A DNA stretch of 64,000 nucleotides from Aminobacter carboxidus (lineage in GTDB: Bacteria; Pseudomonadota; Alphaproteobacteria; Rhizobiales; Rhizobiaceae). Shown here one piece after another: positions 56,086 through 64,000 of the stretch. Within the stretch, counting starts at the first letter, position 1. Every line of letters starts with the position of its first letter. The DNA is taken from positions 287,997-351,996 of the forward strand of contig NZ_JACZEP010000007.1 of the NCBI RefSeq assembly GCF_014863355.1. Reading direction: 5' to 3'. Under the pieces are notes generated by a model. That model had not been told where the DNA came from. It searched no databases and worked only from the letters and a program-made list of their open reading frames with translations. The translations under genes and the position numbers were made by a program.

Positions 56086-57410
56086 TCGACCATCCTCAGC
56101 ACTTCCCGGACATGATCGATCAGTTCGTCGATCTGCCCCTTGGTGATGATCAGCGGCGGCGACAGCGCGATGATGTCGCCAGTGGTGCGGATCAGCGCGC
56201 CGCGCTCGTACGCCTTGACGAAGGCCGAGAAGGCACGCTTGGTCGGCGCGCCGGCGATCGGCGATAGCTCGATGGCGCCAATCAGGCCGATGTTGCGGAT
56301 GTCGATGACATGCGGCTCGCCCTTCAGCGAATGCAGCGCTTCCTCCCAGTACGACGCGAGCTCAGCACCACGGGTCAGCAGCCCCTCTTCCTTGTAGGTG
56401 TCGAGGGTGGCGAGTGCCGCGGCCGAGGCGATCGGGTTGCCCGAATAGGTGTAGCCGTGGAAGAACTCGATCATGTGCTCGGGGCCGGTCATGAAGGCGT
56501 CATGGATCTCCTTCTTGACGAACACCGCGCCCATCGGGATGACGCCGTTGGAGACACCCTTGGCGGTGGTGATGATGTCGGGGATGACGCCGAAATAGTC
56601 GGCCGCAAACGGCGTGCCGAGACGGCCGAACCCGGTGATGACCTCGTCGAAGATCAACAGGATGCCGTGCTTGGTGCAGATGTCGCGCAGCTTCTGCAGA
56701 TAACCCTTCGGCGGGATCAGCACACCGGTGGAACCGGCGACCGGCTCGACGATGACGGCGGCGATGGTCGAGGCGTCATGCAGCGTGACAATGCGCTCGA
56801 GTTCGTCGGCGAGCTCTGCGCCATACTCCGGTTCGCCCTTGGTGAAGGCGTTCTTGGCCGGTAGATGCGTGTGCGGCATGTGGTCGACGCCGGAAAGCAG
56901 CGTGCCGAACATCTTGCGGTTGGTGACGATGCCGCCAACCGAGATGCCGCCGAAATTGACGCCGTGATAGCCGCGCTCGCGGCCGATGAGGCGGGTGCGC
57001 GCGCCGTCGCCCTTCACGCGGTGATAGGCCAGCGCCATCTTGAGCGCGGTCTCGACCGACTCCGAACCGGAATTGGTAAAGAAGACGTGGTCCATGCCTT
57101 CGGGCGCGATGTCGACGAGGCGGTTCGCCAGTTCGAAGACGATCGGATGGCCCATCTGGAACGCAGGCGCGTAATCGAGCTCGGCCGCCTGTTTCTGGAT
57201 CGCCTCGGTGATCTTGGGCCGGCAGTGGCCGGCATTGACGCACCACAGGCCTGCGGTGCCGTCGAGAATCTTGCGGCCGTCGCTCGACGTGTAATGCATG
57301 TCCTTGGCCGCAACCATCATGCGCGGCGCCTGCTTGAACTGCCGGTTCGAGGTGAACGGCATCCAGAATGCGCTGAGATCGTTGGGCGTAACTTTTAGCC
57401 TGTCCGACAT
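56082..57410 (-). CDS. Class III omega-amino acid aminotransferase (beta-alanine:pyruvate type)
   Basis: Fold-I class III PLP aminotransferase, 442 residues, with GSESVETALKMA, RERGYHGVNFGG, LIFDEVITGFGRLG and the Schiff-base lysine in TTAKGVSNG. In this cluster it should convert beta-alanine to malonate semialdehyde. The ATG at 57410 is used; a TTG two codons earlier is possible. First gene of the operon and divergent from the TetR regulator. Confidence 0.92.
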   Translation of the reverse strand: MSDRLKVTPNDLSAFWMPFTSNRQFKQAPRMMVAAKDMHYTSSDGRKILDGTAGLWCVNAGHCRPKITEAIQKQAAELDYAPAFQMGHPIVFELANRLVDIAPEGMDHVFFTNSGSESVETALKMALAYHRVKGDGARTRLIGRERGYHGVNFGGISVGGIVTNRKMFGTLLSGVDHMPHTHLPAKNAFTKGEPEYGAELADELERIVTLHDASTIAAVIVEPVAGSTGVLIPPKGYLQKLRDICTKHGILLIFDEVITGFGRLGTPFAADYFGVIPDIITTAKGVSNGVIPMGAVFVKKEIHDAFMTGPEHMIEFFHGYTYSGNPIASAAALATLDTYKEEGLLTRGAELASYWEEALHSLKGEPHVIDIRNIGLIGAIELSPIAGAPTKRAFSAFVKAYERGALIRTTGDIIALSPPLIITKGQIDELIDHVREVLRMVD

Positions 57411-57488
57411 GACCAAGCTTTCCTTTCTTCCCCGGTTTCGGTACGGCCAACGCTTGGTCTTCGGTGCGTTTTCATGCTACGCAATTTT

Positions 57489-57504
57489 TTGACCGATTGG
57501 ACAA
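57489..57504. promoter_or_regulatory. RutR-like operator between aminotransferase and regulator
   Basis: TTGACCGATTGGACAA matches 12 of 14 specified positions of the RutR consensus TTGACCAnnTGGTCAA. It lies 79 bases upstream of the aminotransferase ATG and 128 upstream of the regulator ATG, so one site could serve both. The rest of 57411-57631 shows no other clear feature. Confidence 0.7.
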
Positions 57505-57631
57505 ACGTTAGCACCGCCGCATTGGCGGTCAAGGGATTACTACCGGAAATGCGGCTTCTGAGGCGCGCTCCACAGGTCGGCAAGAACTGGTCCAGCCGAT
57601 TGGTCCAGATGGCGTCGGCACCCACCCTCGA

Positions 57632-58285
57632 ATGCGGGACGTGATGACCATGGAAGGCTCAACACCGCGCGGTCGCACCCGCATCCAGAAAGAGAAGCGC
57701 GAGGTCATCCTCGAGGCCGCCTTGGAGGTGTTTTCGACCAATGGCTTCCGTGGCTCGACCATCGACCAGATCGCCGAAGCGGCGGGCATGTCGAAGCCCA
57801 ACCTGCTTTACTATTTCCGCCGTAAGGAAGACATCCACGAGACGCTGATGCACCGGCTGCTCGACACCTGGCTGGCACCGCTGAAGGAGCTCGACAACAT
57901 CGGCGACCCGATGACCGAACTGCGCAGCTACATCAGGCGCAAGCTCGAGATGGCCCGCGATTTTCCCAGGGAAAGCCGGTTGTTCGCCAACGAAATCCTG
58001 CAAGGCGCGCCGCGCATCATGCCGATGCTGGAGGGCGAGTTGAAAGAACTCGTCGACGAAAAGGTCGAAGTCATCAGGGGTTGGATGCGCAACGGCAAGG
58101 TCGCCAGGACCGATCCCTGGCACCTGATCTTCGCGATCTGGGCGACGACCCAGCATTACGCCGATTTCGACGTTCAGGTCCGTGCCGTGCTCGGCCCGGA
58201 CCGTGGTGGCGACGGCCGCTTCGAAGATGCAGCGCGCTTCCTCGAACAGCTCTTCCTCGAAGGGCTGAAACCCAAGGCCGGTTGA
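57632..58285 (+). CDS. TetR-family regulator, RutR-like
   Basis: A 217-residue TetR protein: HTH at about residues 20-65 (STIDQIAEAAGMSKPNLLYYF) and a C-terminal ligand domain of the RutR/YcdC type (ATTQHYADFDVQVRAVLG). E. coli RutR senses uracil and represses pyrimidine catabolism. The matching operators at 57489 and 63575 make this the likely local regulator. Starts at 57644 or 57650 are also possible. Confidence 0.88.
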   Translation: MRDVMTMEGSTPRGRTRIQKEKREVILEAALEVFSTNGFRGSTIDQIAEAAGMSKPNLLYYFRRKEDIHETLMHRLLDTWLAPLKELDNIGDPMTELRSYIRRKLEMARDFPRESRLFANEILQGAPRIMPMLEGELKELVDEKVEVIRGWMRNGKVARTDPWHLIFAIWATTQHYADFDVQVRAVLGPDRGGDGRFEDAARFLEQLFLEGLKPKAG

Positions 58286-58306
58286 CCGGCACCAGGCTGC
58301 TGCGGC

Positions 58307-58697
58307 CTACTCTTTGGGAGCCATGAATTCCTGGCGCGACAGCCGGTTGTCGGCGTCTCGGTCGAAGGCTGCGAATGCCCTGTCGACAAGCGAGCGATGA
58401 TGCCCCTCAAATTCCGAAAAGCTCAGCCGGCCGTCATGGTCGAGATCCATTTGCGCAAACTCGCTGGCACGAATTTCGGTTGGGCTGCCAAGGCTTGGTG
58501 CGAAACTTGGCCATGCTTCTTTCCCATACTGCCTGGGGTGGAGAACATGCCGCCTCAGCCAGTTAGGCGTCGATGAAACTCTGTACCACTTCGCTCGCCG
58601 GTCTCCCCTCGGAGCGACTGCGGGCCATCAGCGCCTGCTTGGTCTCGTGCGGAATCCTGATTTCCAGGGTTTCGCTTTTCTTGGGAGCTCGGGTCAT
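58307..58697 (-). pseudogene. Decayed gene with a ribbon-helix-helix N-terminus and EF-hand C-terminus
   Basis: Reading leftward, MTRAPKKSETLEIRIPHETK and following residues encode an RHH-type segment of 44 codons ending at a TAA (58563-58565). In another frame, without its own start, two EF-hands follow (DLDHDGRLSFSEF, DRDADNRLSRQEF) to a stop at 58307. I interpret them as one gene broken by a stop and a frameshift, or two unrelated fragments. Gap 58698-58932 contains nothing I recognise. Confidence 0.5.
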
Positions 58698-58932
58698 GGC
58701 GCTTCTCATCTTCGCCGTCGGCTTGGCGGCCCGCCGATCAGGACAGGCCGCAGCGTTCATTGAAACATGAGAGGCGTCCCGATGCAGGCGTTTTCGTGTC
58801 CGGACACAGCAAGAAACAACATTTGCAGCGATGAAAGCGGTCAGTTCGAAGATGCATCGCGCGCCCTCGAACTGCTTTTCCGTGAGTGCTTTAGGTCAAA
58901 AAGCTGAATCAGTTTCTCTGCTGCGGCCGACT

Positions 58933-59304
58933 CTATTTGCCAGCCGCGATCACCAGCAGGAAACTGCCGGCAAGAGCCACGTTGCTGACCACGCCGTTGA
59001 TCCGGGAGGCGCGATCCGCACCCTGGTGATCCCAGAAATTGTGAAACATCAGCGTGGCTGCGATCAGGAACGCGATGAGTGCCGCAGCCGCATAGGCGGC
59101 GTGGAAACCGACCATCAGCATCAGGCCGGCAACGATCTGCAGCACGATCCCGGCCCACAAGGCCAGGCCTGCCTGCGGCACGCCGCGGGCGGTCATCATG
59201 CCCGTCAGCAGTTTGGTATTGGCGATGTTGCGCAGGCCGGCAAAAACGAAAGCGCCGCCAAGCAGCAGCCGGCCGATAACGGCCAATGTCGAAATGTCGA
59301 ACAT
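58933..59304 (-). CDS. DoxX-family membrane protein
   Basis: A 123-residue protein with four hydrophobic helices and GRLLLGGAFVFAGLRNI near the N-terminus, the DoxX pattern. The family is linked to redox and thiol stress. GGGGGA lies about eight bases upstream of the ATG. It follows the AhpD-like gene by 59 bases and probably shares its operon. Confidence 0.87.
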   Translation of the reverse strand: MFDISTLAVIGRLLLGGAFVFAGLRNIANTKLLTGMMTARGVPQAGLALWAGIVLQIVAGLMLMVGFHAAYAAAALIAFLIAATLMFHNFWDHQGADRASRINGVVSNVALAGSFLLVIAAGK

Positions 59305-59363
59305 GAATCCCCCGTGGCGATCGCCTGCCGGCGATCGCTGCAACTGTCTTCTTGGTTATTGGA

Positions 59364-59822
59364 TCAGGCGGCCTTGGCTTCGGCGACCGGATGAACGGCG
59401 TGGAACGTCACGCACAGCCGGTTCCAGGTGTTGATCATGCCAACCGCCATGGTGAGCTTGACCAGTTCATCCCCGGAGAAGTGCTTTTGCCCTTCGACAT
59501 AGAGTTCGGCCGGAACGCCCGCGTCGGCAATGTTGGTGACCGCTTCGGTCCAGGCAAATGCCATGCGCTCACGTTCGGAAAACAGCGGCGATTCCTTCCA
59601 TGCAGCGACCAACCACAGGCGCTGCTCGGTCTCGCCGTCGTGCTTGGCCTCGCGGCTGTGCATGTCGACACAATAGGAGCAGCCATTGATCTGTGACGCG
59701 CGCAGCTTGATCAGGTGCAGCAGGCCGACTTCAAGCCCGCATTCGTTGATAGCAGTGTTGAGCGCGACCAGAAGCTTCGTCAGCTCGGGTGCGGCGGTGT
59801 AGAAATTCAGCCTGGGTGTCAT
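59364..59822 (-). CDS. Carboxymuconolactone decarboxylase/AhpD-like protein
   Basis: A 152-residue all-helical protein with the redox CxxC motif in INGCSYCVDMHSREA, the AhpD-like peroxidase/reductase site. Rather than a true decarboxylase it is probably a thiol peroxidase. Its start overlaps the Rrf2 stop by four bases, so expression is coupled to the regulator. Confidence 0.9.
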   Translation of the reverse strand: MTPRLNFYTAAPELTKLLVALNTAINECGLEVGLLHLIKLRASQINGCSYCVDMHSREAKHDGETEQRLWLVAAWKESPLFSERERMAFAWTEAVTNIADAGVPAELYVEGQKHFSGDELVKLTMAVGMINTWNRLCVTFHAVHPVAEAKAA

Positions 59823-60352
59823 GGCATCTTCCTTTGGTTGATGGGTCTTTGTTTGGAATTCTGCGGCCGCTGGTTCAGCGCCACGAAGGCGCAGCTGGCG
59901 GTGACGATGCGCTGGTCTGCGGTGGCGTTGAAATCGGCGACAATGTCGGAGAGCCTGGTCTCGGCGAGTGCCGCGCGATAGGCCCGCTCGGCCTTGAGCA
60001 TGGCGACATTGATACCGCAGGGCTTTACATAGGCTGATGGGTCGAGCGCATAGCTGCCCTTCTGCCTGATCTCGCCGCAGCGGAACGCCGGCTCCCTGCC
60101 CTCGACAGCCAGCACGATGTCGAGCAGCGTGATTTTCTCCGCCACCCGTGCCAGCCGGTAGCCGCCACTCGGCCCCGGCACCGACTCGAGAATCCTTGCC
60201 GCCGTCAGCGCCTTGAGATGTTTGAGCAGATAGCTCGGCGACAGCCCAAAGGCCTCGGCCATGGCATTGCCCGGCAGCGTTCCGTCACCGTCGACGCCAG
60301 CCAGCATCGCCGCACAATGGATCGCCGCCTCCACGCCATCACCAAGCTTCAT
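59819..60352 (-). CDS. Rrf2-family transcriptional regulator
   Basis: A 177-residue Rrf2 regulator with winged HTH (SPSYLLKHLKALTAARIL and GPSGGYRLAR). It has two potential sensor cysteines (FRCGEI and KPCGIN), fewer than the three of IscR/NsrR Fe-S regulators, so redox sensing by disulfide is an alternative. Likely autoregulates from the repeats at 60365-60401 and controls the AhpD-like and DoxX genes. Confidence 0.88.
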   Translation of the reverse strand: MKLGDGVEAAIHCAAMLAGVDGDGTLPGNAMAEAFGLSPSYLLKHLKALTAARILESVPGPSGGYRLARVAEKITLLDIVLAVEGREPAFRCGEIRQKGSYALDPSAYVKPCGINVAMLKAERAYRAALAETRLSDIVADFNATADQRIVTASCAFVALNQRPQNSKQRPINQRKMP

Positions 60353-60364
60353 CGCCGCCTCCTT

Positions 60365-60401
60365 TATCGTGGATAATCCATATCGTGGATAATAATTATC
60401 C
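60365..60401. promoter_or_regulatory. Direct repeats and palindrome upstream of the Rrf2 gene (probable operator)
   Basis: TATCGTGGATAAT occurs twice at 60365 and 60381 (16-base step), and the second copy runs into the perfect dyad GGATAATAATTATCC (60387-60401). It lies 13-49 bases upstream of the Rrf2 start. Confidence 0.65.
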
Positions 60402-60460
60402 GCAATGGGCGCGGCGCGAATTTCATCTGTGATGATAGCTATCTGTTGAGAAAGGTACGC

Positions 60461-60832
60461 TCAGCCGCTCGCCAGCGTCACGTGACTCAGCACGCACTTC
60501 CAGCCCGCGTCAATACGGACCATGACATCACTCACCCACTCGTCGGCACTGAACGACTGGCCGCGAAAATGACCGCTGTTGATCACCCGCGCGGTGTAGA
60601 CCGCGGTCGCGCCGTAGAACTCGACCCTTGCACCATCAACGGTGCGCATCATGTCGTGGGTCAGGTCGCCCGACTGGACCATGGCGAGAAATTCCGCCTT
60701 GGCGGTCGCACCGTCTGAGCCGACGATGATCCATTCGTCGGTCATGAAGTTGCCAATGGCGGCGGCATCGTTGGCAACGATCGCCGCCATCCAGGCGAGA
60801 GCGAACTCAATGATTTCGCTCCTGTCGTCCAT
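60461..60832 (-). CDS. SnoaL/NTF2-like protein (DUF4440 type)
   Basis: A 123-residue alpha+beta barrel with the usual pattern (IIEFALAWMAAIVANDAAAI, MTDEWIIVGSDG, VEFYGATAVYTARV). Such folds serve as small enzymes or ligand-binding domains. Located between the Rrf2 operator and preA, 12 bases from the preA stop; no clear functional tie to either. Confidence 0.8.
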   Translation of the reverse strand: MDDRSEIIEFALAWMAAIVANDAAAIGNFMTDEWIIVGSDGATAKAEFLAMVQSGDLTHDMMRTVDGARVEFYGATAVYTARVINSGHFRGQSFSADEWVSDVMVRIDAGWKCVLSHVTLASG

Positions 60833-60844
60833 GGCTTGTTGCCC

Positions 60845-62158
60845 CTACTCCGCCGCCACCTTGGCCATCGGGTTGTTGGGGTGCGTCGTCCAGTTGGCAT
60901 AGTGCGGCGACACCGGCTTGCCGGTGCGCTTGTCCATGGCACCGACGGCCAGCGGCTCCATCGTGATACAGCCTTCGACCGGGCAGACGTTGACGCACAG
61001 ATTGCAGCCGACGCACTCTTCCTCGATCACCTCGAAATGCCTGATACCGTCGAGCATGCTGGTGATCGCCTGGTGCGAGGTGTCCTCGCAGGCGATGTGG
61101 CAGCGGCCGCACTTGATGCAAGCATCCTGGTCGATCCGTGCCTTGGCAACATAATTGAGGTTGAGATACTGCCAGTCGGTGACGTTGGGTGTGGCGCGGC
61201 CGACGATGTCGTCGAGCGAGCGATGGCCCTTCTCGTCCATCCAGTTTTCGAGACCGGCGATCATCTCCTGCACGATCTTGAAGCCGTAGGTCATGGCAGC
61301 GGTGCAGACCTGCACGTTGCCGGCGCCCAACGCCATGAATTCGGCAGCATCGCGCCAGGTGGTGATGCCGCCGATGCCCGAAATCGGCAGTCCTGCCGTC
61401 TCGCGATCACGTGCGATCTCGGCGACCATGTTCATGGCGATCGGCTTGACCGCCGGGCCGCAATAGCCGCCATGCGACCCCTTGCCGTCGATTGTCGGCT
61501 CCGGCGCGAAACTGTCGAGGTTGACGCCGGTGATCGAGTTGATGGTGTTGATCAGCGACACCGCGTCGGTGCCGCCGGCATGCGCTGCGCGCGCCGGCTT
61601 GCGCACGTCGGTGATGTTGGGCGTGAGCTTGGTGATGACCGGCATGCGGGTGTTTTGCTTGCACCAGCGCACGACCATCTCGATGTATTCGGGCACCTGG
61701 CCGACGGCCGCCCCCATGCCGCGTTCCGACATGCCGTGCGGGCAGCCGAAATTGAGCTCGATACCGTCGGCGCCGGTCTCTTCGACCACCGGCAGGATCG
61801 CCTTCCAGGCTTCCTCGACGCACGGCACCATCAGCGACACGACGATGGCCCGATCGGGCCAATCCATCTTGACCTGCTTGATCTCGCGCAGGTTGGTCTG
61901 CAGGTCGCGGTCGGTGATCAGCTCGATGTTGTTGAGGCCAAGCAGGCGGCGGTCAGCGCCCCAGATCGCGCCATAGCGCGGGCCGTTGACGTTGACGACC
62001 GGCGGGCCTTCCTCGCCGAGCGTCTTCCAGACGACGCCGCCCCAGCCCGCCTTGAAGGCGCGGATGACGTTGTAGGCCTTGTCGGTCGGCGGCGCGGAGG
62101 CCAGCCAGAACGGGTTGGGCGACTTGATGCCGACGAAATTGTTGCGGATATCTGCCAT
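60845..62158 (-). CDS. preA: PreA, dihydropyrimidine dehydrogenase catalytic subunit
   Basis: Reduces uracil and thymine to dihydro forms, the first catabolic step. The 437-residue FMN TIM-barrel resembles dihydroorotate dehydrogenase, with ELNFGCPHGMSERGMG near residue 140. Its C-terminus carries two 4Fe-4S motifs (CIKCGRCHIAC and CVGCNLCVNVC). It accepts electrons from PreT, encoded 11 bases upstream in the same operon. Confidence 0.94.
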   Translation of the reverse strand: MADIRNNFVGIKSPNPFWLASAPPTDKAYNVIRAFKAGWGGVVWKTLGEEGPPVVNVNGPRYGAIWGADRRLLGLNNIELITDRDLQTNLREIKQVKMDWPDRAIVVSLMVPCVEEAWKAILPVVEETGADGIELNFGCPHGMSERGMGAAVGQVPEYIEMVVRWCKQNTRMPVITKLTPNITDVRKPARAAHAGGTDAVSLINTINSITGVNLDSFAPEPTIDGKGSHGGYCGPAVKPIAMNMVAEIARDRETAGLPISGIGGITTWRDAAEFMALGAGNVQVCTAAMTYGFKIVQEMIAGLENWMDEKGHRSLDDIVGRATPNVTDWQYLNLNYVAKARIDQDACIKCGRCHIACEDTSHQAITSMLDGIRHFEVIEEECVGCNLCVNVCPVEGCITMEPLAVGAMDKRTGKPVSPHYANWTTHPNNPMAKVAAE

Positions 62159-62169
62159 CTTGTCCTCCC

Positions 62170-63522
62170 TCAGCCGATCAGGGCGCGGTTGATGGATTCA
62201 GCCGCGTCGCGCCCTTGCGCCACAGCCGAGACCGTCAGGTCGTCGCCTCCCGCAATGCAGTCGCCACCGGCCCAGACCTTGGCGAGCGAGGTGCGCCCTT
62301 CTCCATCGACCTTGATGCGGCCGACTTCCATAGCAACTGATGGGCCGCTGCCGTTGAGTGCTGCCGGCTCGAAACTCTGGCCGATCGCCTTGAACACCTG
62401 GTCGGCGGCGAGCCTGACGATCTCGCCGGTGCCGCTAAGCTTGTCGCCCTTCATGGCGGTGTATTCGAGTTCGATGGCAACGACCTTGCCGCCTTCCGAA
62501 ATGACCTTCTTGGGCTGCAGCCAGTGGCGGATGACGACACCATTGGCGGCGGCGAGATCCTGCTCGAACTCCGAGGCGTTCATGTGCTCCTGGCCGCGGC
62601 GGTAGCAGATCGTCACTTCCTCAGCACCCAGCAGCTTGGACTGCACGGCGGCGTCGACCGCTGTCATGCCGCCGCCGATGACGACGACACGGCGCCCGAC
62701 CGGCAGGCCGGCGAGGTCACTCGACTGGCGCAGGGTGGAGATGAAGTCGACGGCGTTGGAGACGCCTGAAGCGTCTTCGCCCTCGGCGCGCAACGCGTTG
62801 ACGCCGGCAAGCCCGAGGCCGAGGAACACCGCATCATACGAAGCGGTGAGATCTCCGAGGTGATAGTCGCGGCCGAGCGCCTTGCCGTTTTCGGTCGCAA
62901 TGCCACCGATCGCGTTGACGTAGTCGACCTCGGCCTGGGCGAAATCGTCGGTGCTCTTGTAGGCGGCGATGCCGTATTCGTTGAGGCCGCCGGCCTTGGG
63001 CCGAGCTTCGAGAATGGTCACCTCATGGCCGTAGCGCGCGAGACGGTGCGCGGCGGCGAGGCCGGCGGGGCCGGCGCCAACGACGGCGATCTTCTTGCCG
63101 GTCGGCTCGGCGCGGCTGTAGAACTGCTTGCCCTGCCCCATCGCCACGTCGGTGGCATAACGCTGCAGTCGGCCGATCTGCACCGGCTTGCCCTCGGCAA
63201 CCTCGCGGACGCAGACTTCCTCGCACAGCGTCTCGGTCGGACAGACGCGGGCGCACATGCCACCGAGGATGTTCTGGTCAAAGATGGTCTTGGCCGAGCC
63301 GATCGGATTGCCGGTCGAAATCTGGCGGATGAACATCGGGATGTCGATCGATGTCGGGCATGCCTGCATGCACGGCGCGTCGTAGCAGAAATAGCAACGA
63401 TCGGACTCCACCAGCGCCTCGTGATAGTCGAGCGCGGGGTGCAGGTCGGAGAAATTCTCGGCGTATTGGGTGGGCGCAAGGCGGCCGCCGACGATGCCTT
63501 CCTTGAAAAGACCTTCTGCCAT
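62170..63522 (-). CDS. preT: PreT, dihydropyrimidine dehydrogenase NAD(P)H-oxidising subunit
   Basis: A 450-residue flavoprotein resembling the GltD/N-terminal part of eukaryotic dihydropyrimidine dehydrogenase. It has N-terminal Fe-S cysteines (CYFCYDAPCMQACP and MCARVCPTETLCEEVC), the FAD loop VVGAGPAGLAAAHRLA and the NAD(P) loop VVIGGGMTAVDAA. It passes electrons to PreA. The start at 63522 (MAEGLFKEGIVGG) replaces a longer open frame; GGGGAA precedes it. A RutR-like operator lies 53-68 bases upstream. Confidence 0.94.
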   Translation of the reverse strand: MAEGLFKEGIVGGRLAPTQYAENFSDLHPALDYHEALVESDRCYFCYDAPCMQACPTSIDIPMFIRQISTGNPIGSAKTIFDQNILGGMCARVCPTETLCEEVCVREVAEGKPVQIGRLQRYATDVAMGQGKQFYSRAEPTGKKIAVVGAGPAGLAAAHRLARYGHEVTILEARPKAGGLNEYGIAAYKSTDDFAQAEVDYVNAIGGIATENGKALGRDYHLGDLTASYDAVFLGLGLAGVNALRAEGEDASGVSNAVDFISTLRQSSDLAGLPVGRRVVVIGGGMTAVDAAVQSKLLGAEEVTICYRRGQEHMNASEFEQDLAAANGVVIRHWLQPKKVISEGGKVVAIELEYTAMKGDKLSGTGEIVRLAADQVFKAIGQSFEPAALNGSGPSVAMEVGRIKVDGEGRTSLAKVWAGGDCIAGGDDLTVSAVAQGRDAAESINRALIG

Positions 63523-63574
63523 TCCAGTTCCCCAGTTTATTCTCGTTTTGAGGAAGCGTAGCACGTTCTATTTT

Positions 63575-63590
63575 TTTATCAATTGGTCAA
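63575..63590. promoter_or_regulatory. RutR-like operator upstream of preT-preA
   Basis: TTTATCAATTGGTCAA matches 12 of 14 specified positions of TTGACCAnnTGGTCAA, with one perfect half-site. On the minus strand it overlaps a candidate -35 (TTGATA, then 16 bases and TACGCT), as expected for repression. Confidence 0.7.
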
Positions 63591-64000
63591 TTTTTGGCGC
63601 AAGTCTTTGCTTTTACTCAAAAATAAGATGATTATTCCGGTCAAGATTTGGCGATTTGATCGGCAGCCTTCCGTTGGGAAAGCCGCAGCGTGATCTTCCC
63701 CTTCCCCACTTGCGGGAGAAGGGAGGTCGCGCGCTTCATCTGCGCCACGCTCGCTTTCGCGCCTGGCGATTGTCAACGAACGCTCCCGTGTCGGGAGAAC
63801 ACTTCGGCAAGCGAGGATGGCTATCCACGCGGGGTGGTGACGGATGGCGACAGTGGGGGCCGGTGCTTGTCAGGCAAATCTCGCAGGTAGCGCTCCATTG
63901 GGCCCCCCCGGGGCGGGCCGCGGGGGGGGGCCAGGGGGGGCCCGGGGGAAAGGGGGGGGGAATTACCCCCCGGGGGTGTTTTTTTGGAAAAAACCAAAGC
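63591..64000. other. Non-coding right end, with low-quality terminal sequence
   Basis: No supported gene. 63690-63730 resembles the GC-rich repetitive intergenic sequence common in rhizobia. From about 63899 to the end there are long G and C homopolymers, unlike natural sequence, suggesting poor base calls at a contig end. Confidence 0.6.

Overview
This 64 kb window is chromosomal DNA from a high-GC alphaproteobacterium of the order Hyphomicrobiales, most like the Phyllobacteriaceae (Mesorhizobium/Aminobacter type). That placement is inferred from gene content and order, a rhizobial palindromic intergenic element at 38372-38422, a betaine-lipid btaAB pair and the reductive pyrimidine catabolism cluster. 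Coding density is high and most genes sit in short operons with 1- or 4-base start/stop overlaps. I found no tRNA, 16S/23S rRNA, insertion sequence, prophage or CRISPR array. The last ~100 bases (from about 63899) look like poor base calls at a contig end.

Layout. 1-10719 (minus strand): the dcw division and cell-wall cluster, mraZ-rsmH-ftsL-ftsI-murE-murF-mraY-murD-ftsW-murG, with murG running off the left edge. The intergenic region upstream of mraZ holds 10-bp-spaced TGGG repeats. 11122-12237: a Cys/Met-metabolism PLP enzyme. 12358-12752: RNase P RNA on the minus strand. 12934-22905: several peptidoglycan-cutting enzymes (SLT transglycosylase, AmpD-like amidase, GH25 lipoprotein, MltB-like transglycosylase) mixed with a TerB/J-domain protein, a DMT exporter, a small lipoprotein, btaA-btaB and a beta-lactamase-fold serine hydrolase. 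22963-26227: an epimerase flanked on both sides by heptamer repeats, a fold-III ornithine/lysine decarboxylase and a second DMT exporter.

26449-28670: a self-contained transcription unit for a 28-residue membrane peptide, then metF with an ArsR-methyltransferase fusion regulator and its probable operator. 28742-33998: TrmO-like, DUF2293, Lrp, a fold-IV aminotransferase, MOSC, a stand-alone KAS III-like enzyme and Tam. 34105-44190: ettA, a Tlde1-domain protein, a CDF transporter, a YadGH-type ABC exporter, a lipase-like hydrolase and a CoA-transferase/ThDP-enzyme pair. 44249-44405: seven tandem palindromic ~23-bp repeats, followed by a three-gene envelope glycosylation operon (GT2, LAB_N, GT39) and a DMT exporter inactivated by two Trp-to-stop changes.

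48404-63590 is a pyrimidine reductive catabolism locus. It comprises an NMT1/ThiY-type ABC importer with two permeases, dihydropyrimidinase, an N-carbamoyl-amino-acid hydrolase, a cupin, an omega-amino-acid aminotransferase, a RutR-like TetR regulator and PreA/PreT dihydropyrimidine dehydrogenase. Sequences resembling the RutR operator lie upstream of the aminotransferase/regulator divergon, upstream of preT and, more weakly, upstream of the ABC importer. Two blocks interrupt this locus: an orphan membrane-protein gene (52382-52876), and a segment (58307-60832) carrying a decayed RHH/EF-hand gene, a DoxX-AhpD-like-Rrf2 module with its own operator, and a SnoaL-like gene.
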